Shown piece after piece: positions 60,929 to 64,000 of a stretch of DNA of 64,000 nucleotides (position 1 is the stretch's first letter; each line of letters begins with the position of its first letter). The position numbers and the translations under genes are program-made. The notes beneath the pieces were generated by a model that worked only from the letters and a program-made list of their open reading frames with translations, ran no database searches and was not told where the DNA came from. The stretch lies in the NCBI GenBank assembly GCA_002483085.1, contig DLHF01000013.1, forward strand, positions 111,275 through 175,274, in the 5' to 3' direction. This DNA comes from Ignavibacteria bacterium UBA7675. GTDB taxonomy: Bacteria; Bacteroidota; Ignavibacteria; Kapaibacteriales; UB7675.

Positions 60929-62392
60929 ATGATTGTCATTACCGACCAAGAGCGCATGGAGGAATTTCTGCGCGACGCTTCCAATCTTCGCGGTACTGCC
61001 GACGAAGTGCTCGTACCGCAGTCAATGGATGAACTGCGTGCATGCGTGCGCGAGTGTGCCGCAGGAGGGCGCCCGTTTACTGTTGCCGGGCGGGGGACAG
61101 GGCTCGCAGGAGGGCGTGTGCCAGTCGAAGAAACAGTAATTGCCACCGAGCGGCTGAATAGTATTCTCCAGCTCGATGTTGTATCGAAGACGGCATTTGT
61201 GGAACCGGGTGTGCTTCTCCGCGACTTCCAGGAAGCTGCATCGGAGCAGGGACTGCTGTATCCGCCTGATCCCACAGAACGCCTGTGTTCGCTCGGGGGA
61301 ACCGTTGCTACAAATGCCTCGGGTGCGCGTACATTTCGCTATGGCCCCACCCGCAGCTACATCAACAGTCTTTGCGTGCTGCTGCCCGATGGCGAAGAGC
61401 TGCAATTGAAGCGGGGCGAAATATATGCCAAAGGACGCGACCTTGTGGTGTACTCCACAGGCGGTAAGCGCTACAGCGCTGTGCTTCCGTCCATCTGTAT
61501 GCCCGAGATCAAACACGCAGCCGGGTACTATATAAAGCCCAATATGGACGCCATCGATTTATTCATAGGCAGCGAAGGCACGCTTGGTGTGATTGCCGAA
61601 ATTGGCATAGATATGCTGCCTGCACCTGCTGCGATTCTCTCGGTATTTGCTTGGTTCGACAGTGTCGACGGCATGATAAGCTTTGTGGAAGAGGCGCGAA
61701 AGCGTTCGCGAGGGCAGGTGGAGGGAAGCGCGATACATGCACGGGCTATTGAAGTATTCGACCGCAATTCGCTCGACTTTATCGCCGATCTACTGCCGGG
61801 GTTGCCGGAGCGGGCTGTAGCTGCCGTGTGGTTTGAACAAGAAACGACGGAAGAAACCGAGGATGCGATTCTCGACGAGTGGTACAGGCTTATCGGCGAT
61901 CACAGCACTCTGGCCGACGAAACGCTCATGGCTGCCGGCGAGCGCGAGCGCGAAGAACTGCGCGCAGTGCGCCATGCGGTGTCGGCGCGAGTGTACGAGC
62001 GCATCACTGCTGCCGGGCAGACGAAGATTGGCACGGATATGGCAGTGCCGGATAGATATTTGCGCGAGCTGTACGCTACATACACGCGCGAATTCCAGGC
62101 CACTGGGTTGCCGTTTATCCTATACGGACATATTGGCAACAACCATCTGCACGCCAATGTCTTTGTGCGTGGCGAGCAGGAACGCAATCGGGCAATGGCG
62201 GCATACAATGCCTGCATGGCTTTTGTGCTCGGCTGTGGCGGTACAGTATCGGCAGAGCACGGCGTAGGAAAGATCAAGCGAGCGTATCTTCGGCAAATGT
62301 ATGGCGATGAAGCCATTACCGAATTTCGCGCTCTGAAAAAAGTATTTGACCCCTATTCGCTGCTATCGCGCAACACGATGTTCGACACGTGA
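60929..62392 (+). CDS. GlcD-like FAD-linked oxidoreductase
   Basis: A 487-residue enzyme of the FAD_binding_4 / FAD-oxidase_C pair (glycolate oxidase D, D-lactate dehydrogenase family). The flavin domain has GRGTGLAGGRVP, VEPGVLLRDFQEAA and SLGGTVATNASGARTFRYG. The substrate domain contains LYGHIGNNHLHANVF and SAEHGVGKIKRAYL, with its His residues. No Fe-S cluster domain is fused. It oxidises a 2-hydroxy acid, most likely D-lactate or glycolate. Confidence 0.9.
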   Translation: MIVITDQERMEEFLRDASNLRGTADEVLVPQSMDELRACVRECAAGGRPFTVAGRGTGLAGGRVPVEETVIATERLNSILQLDVVSKTAFVEPGVLLRDFQEAASEQGLLYPPDPTERLCSLGGTVATNASGARTFRYGPTRSYINSLCVLLPDGEELQLKRGEIYAKGRDLVVYSTGGKRYSAVLPSICMPEIKHAAGYYIKPNMDAIDLFIGSEGTLGVIAEIGIDMLPAPAAILSVFAWFDSVDGMISFVEEARKRSRGQVEGSAIHARAIEVFDRNSLDFIADLLPGLPERAVAAVWFEQETTEETEDAILDEWYRLIGDHSTLADETLMAAGEREREELRAVRHAVSARVYERITAAGQTKIGTDMAVPDRYLRELYATYTREFQATGLPFILYGHIGNNHLHANVFVRGEQERNRAMAAYNACMAFVLGCGGTVSAEHGVGKIKRAYLRQMYGDEAITEFRALKKVFDPYSLLSRNTMFDT

Positions 62393-62545
62393 TCTGTGCA
62401 GCGGATAATAATTGGCGAAAGAAGCCTTGTGCACTATATGATTTCGCCGCGCTTTGATTATTTTTTCGTAATTTGGCAGTTCTGTCGCAGGAGCTTTTGT
62501 GCATATCCCGGCAGGTAGTTTTATTCATATTCAGAGTCGCTTGTT

Positions 62546-64000
62546 ATGATGAGCCTCAACAGTGCATACGTGGAAGATTTGTACTTCCAGTATCTGCGAG
62601 ATCCGGAAACCGTTTCGTCCGACTGGAAAGACTATTTTGAACAGCACAGCGCCGAAATTATTCAGCAAATGCAGGACGACGGGCGCGCATTGCCCTCTGC
62701 TTTTTCCGCGCTTCCCGCTGCTGTAGCTTCTGTTTCCAACGGCTCTCCGACTGCAAAAACTGTGGAATCTTCTGCGCCAACTGAATCCATTGTGGACAAG
62801 AGCACGGGGCGCGAAGCCGATGCCGAACGCACTCCGGTTATTGCTCCTGTTGCGGCTGTACCTGCTGTATCTGCACCGGTTCGGGAAACAAAGATACAAC
62901 TTGGCCCGAACGACAAAACTATCACCTTGTCGGGCGTGGCAGAGCGCATTGTAAGCAACATGGAAGCGAGTCTTCAGCTTCCCACAGCGACGTCGCTACG
63001 CTCGGTTCCCGTAAAAGTGCTCGACGAAAACAGAAAAATGCTGAACCACTTCCTGGCAAAAGAGAGGAAGCGCAAAGTGAGCTTTACGCATATTATCGCT
63101 TGGGCGATTGTGCGCAGCTTGGTGAAATTCCCCGTGATGAATGATGCTTTTGGGTATATCCAAGGCAAGCCTACGCGTGTGCAGCGCGGCTCTATCAACC
63201 TCGGCCTTGCCGCTGATGTAACGCGCAAGGACGGCACGCGCTCGCTTGTTGTGCCGAGTGTAAAAGACGCGCAAAAACTGACATTTGCCCAGTTTGTAAA
63301 AGAGTACGACGCGCTTATCAACAAAGCTCGCACCAACAAGTTGGAGATTAGCGATCTGATGGGCGCAACTACTACTCTCACCAATCCCGGTGGTATTGGC
63401 ACTATTGCTTCCATACCGCGCTTGATGGAAGGGCAGGGGCTGATTATCGCTACCGGCGCTATCGACTATCCGCCGGAGTTTCGTGCAGTGTCGCCCGAAG
63501 TGCTTGGTACGCTTGCCGTGAGCAAAGTAATGGGCATGACAAGCACCTACGATCACCGCATTATTCAGGGCGCTGAGTCGGGTGAATTCCTCGCGTATAT
63601 GGAAACCTTGCTGCTGGGCGGAGAGCATTTCTACGAGCAGATTTTTGCGAGCTACAACATTCCGTTCGAGCCGCTGCGCTGGTCGGTTGATAACAGTTTG
63701 AACCCGTTTGGGCCGCGCGCTCAAGAGCACTCGCTGGAAAAAGAGGCGAGGATTGTACAGCTTATCAACGCCTACCGTGTGCGGGGGCATTTGTATGCGA
63801 ATGTCAATCCGCTGGGATTTCAGGCGTATTATTACCCGGAACTCGAACCGTCGTACTACGGCTTTACCCTCTGGGATCTCGACAGGGAGTTCGATACCGG
63901 TGGCTTGGGTGGCATGAACCGCGCTACATTGCGCGACATCCTGACGATGCTTCGCGAAACTTACTGCGACAAAATTGGCCTTGAGTACATGCACATGCAG
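62546..64000 (+). CDS. kgd: Multifunctional 2-oxoglutarate dehydrogenase E1/E2 (Kgd type), 5' part
   Basis: 485 codons are visible and the frame is still open at the window end. Residues 5-30 match the 2-oxoglutarate dehydrogenase N-terminal segment (YVEDLYFQYLRDPETVSSDWKDYFE). An Ala/Pro/Val linker (50-112) follows, then the E2 acyltransferase domain with TLTNPGGIGTIASIPRLM and catalytic YDHRIIQGAESGEFL (about 331-345). The thiamine E1 part begins near residue 390 (EKEARIVQLINAYRVRGHLYANVNPLGF). Such fusions combine E1 and E2 roles in the TCA cycle, as in actinobacterial Kgd. ATG 62546 or the ATG right after it may be the start. Confidence 0.93.
   Translation, partial: MMSLNSAYVEDLYFQYLRDPETVSSDWKDYFEQHSAEIIQQMQDDGRALPSAFSALPAAVASVSNGSPTAKTVESSAPTESIVDKSTGREADAERTPVIAPVAAVPAVSAPVRETKIQLGPNDKTITLSGVAERIVSNMEASLQLPTATSLRSVPVKVLDENRKMLNHFLAKERKRKVSFTHIIAWAIVRSLVKFPVMNDAFGYIQGKPTRVQRGSINLGLAADVTRKDGTRSLVVPSVKDAQKLTFAQFVKEYDALINKARTNKLEISDLMGATTTLTNPGGIGTIASIPRLMEGQGLIIATGAIDYPPEFRAVSPEVLGTLAVSKVMGMTSTYDHRIIQGAESGEFLAYMETLLLGGEHFYEQIFASYNIPFEPLRWSVDNSLNPFGPRAQEHSLEKEARIVQLINAYRVRGHLYANVNPLGFQAYYYPELEPSYYGFTLWDLDREFDTGGLGGMNRATLRDILTMLRETYCDKIGLEYMHMQ

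Noticed and set aside
62546..64000. Frameshifted or truncated gene
   Set aside because: The frame runs without stop to the window end and the domains are in the expected order, so it is simply cut by the window.

Overview
The window looks like ordinary chromosome from a Gram-negative member of the Bacteroidota/Chlorobiota/Ignavibacteria/Kapabacteria side of the tree. Evidence for this: a subtilase with a C-terminal type IX secretion (T9SS) sorting domain, an LptD with its DUF4292 lipoprotein and TPR partner, a mannose-1-phosphate guanylyltransferase fused to a degenerate phosphomannomutase, a 2-oxoglutarate dehydrogenase carrying its own E2 domain (Kgd type), and many genes with weak or no Shine-Dalgarno site. 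Assignment to Kapabacteria or a neighbouring lineage is a guess from gene content. No rRNA, insertion sequence, prophage, CRISPR array or classical defence island is visible.

Layout. 1-4.8 kb (mostly minus): tRNA genes, an ABC exporter coupled to a dihydropteridine-reductase-like SDR, and the T9SS subtilase. 5.1-18.7 kb (mostly plus): YgfZ and a second SDR, a LOG-family protein, SirB1-like protein, pseudo-receiver, TlpA-like lipid-exposed thioredoxin protein, ArgS, an L,D-carboxypeptidase (minus), a double OmpA-domain protein, tRNA-Ser (minus), an ECF sigma factor and a small beta-barrel. 18.8-25.2 kb: a tandem array of structured repeats, tRNA-Met, a DUF151 nuclease, EtfA/EtfB and UvrA (minus). 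25.4-33 kb (plus): Nnr, VanZ, Tgt, YajC, RibBA, GreA, then an ECF sigma/anti-sigma/periplasmic helical protein operon. 33-41 kb (minus): GlmS, LptD, DUF4292, TPR lipoprotein, L28. 41-54 kb: ComEC, PgeF, penicillin acylase and epimerase (minus), the sugar nucleotide fusion protein, PtsN-like IIA, HisS and a histidine kinase. 54-59 kb (minus): an operon reading EbfC, RecR, methyltransferase, two NTF2-like lipoproteins, heparinase-like lyase. 59-64 kb (plus): PspA, a YbjN-like protein, a GlcD-like FAD enzyme and the start of Kgd.

The most unusual content is non-coding. Nine of the long intergenic gaps hold copies of one modular GC-rich repeat family, in both orientations, with a hairpin that shows a compensatory base change. 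A separate five-unit tandem array of about 110 bp repeats, each able to fold, lies between an outer membrane protein gene and tRNA-Met. Neither matches an RNA or mobile element class I recognise. Among the proteins, the clearest oddity is a Tgt whose three zinc-binding cysteines are replaced by Ile, Ser and Ser. Others are an SDR with the catalytic Ser replaced as in dihydropteridine reductase, a degenerate receiver, and a ComEC with no metallo-beta-lactamase domain.
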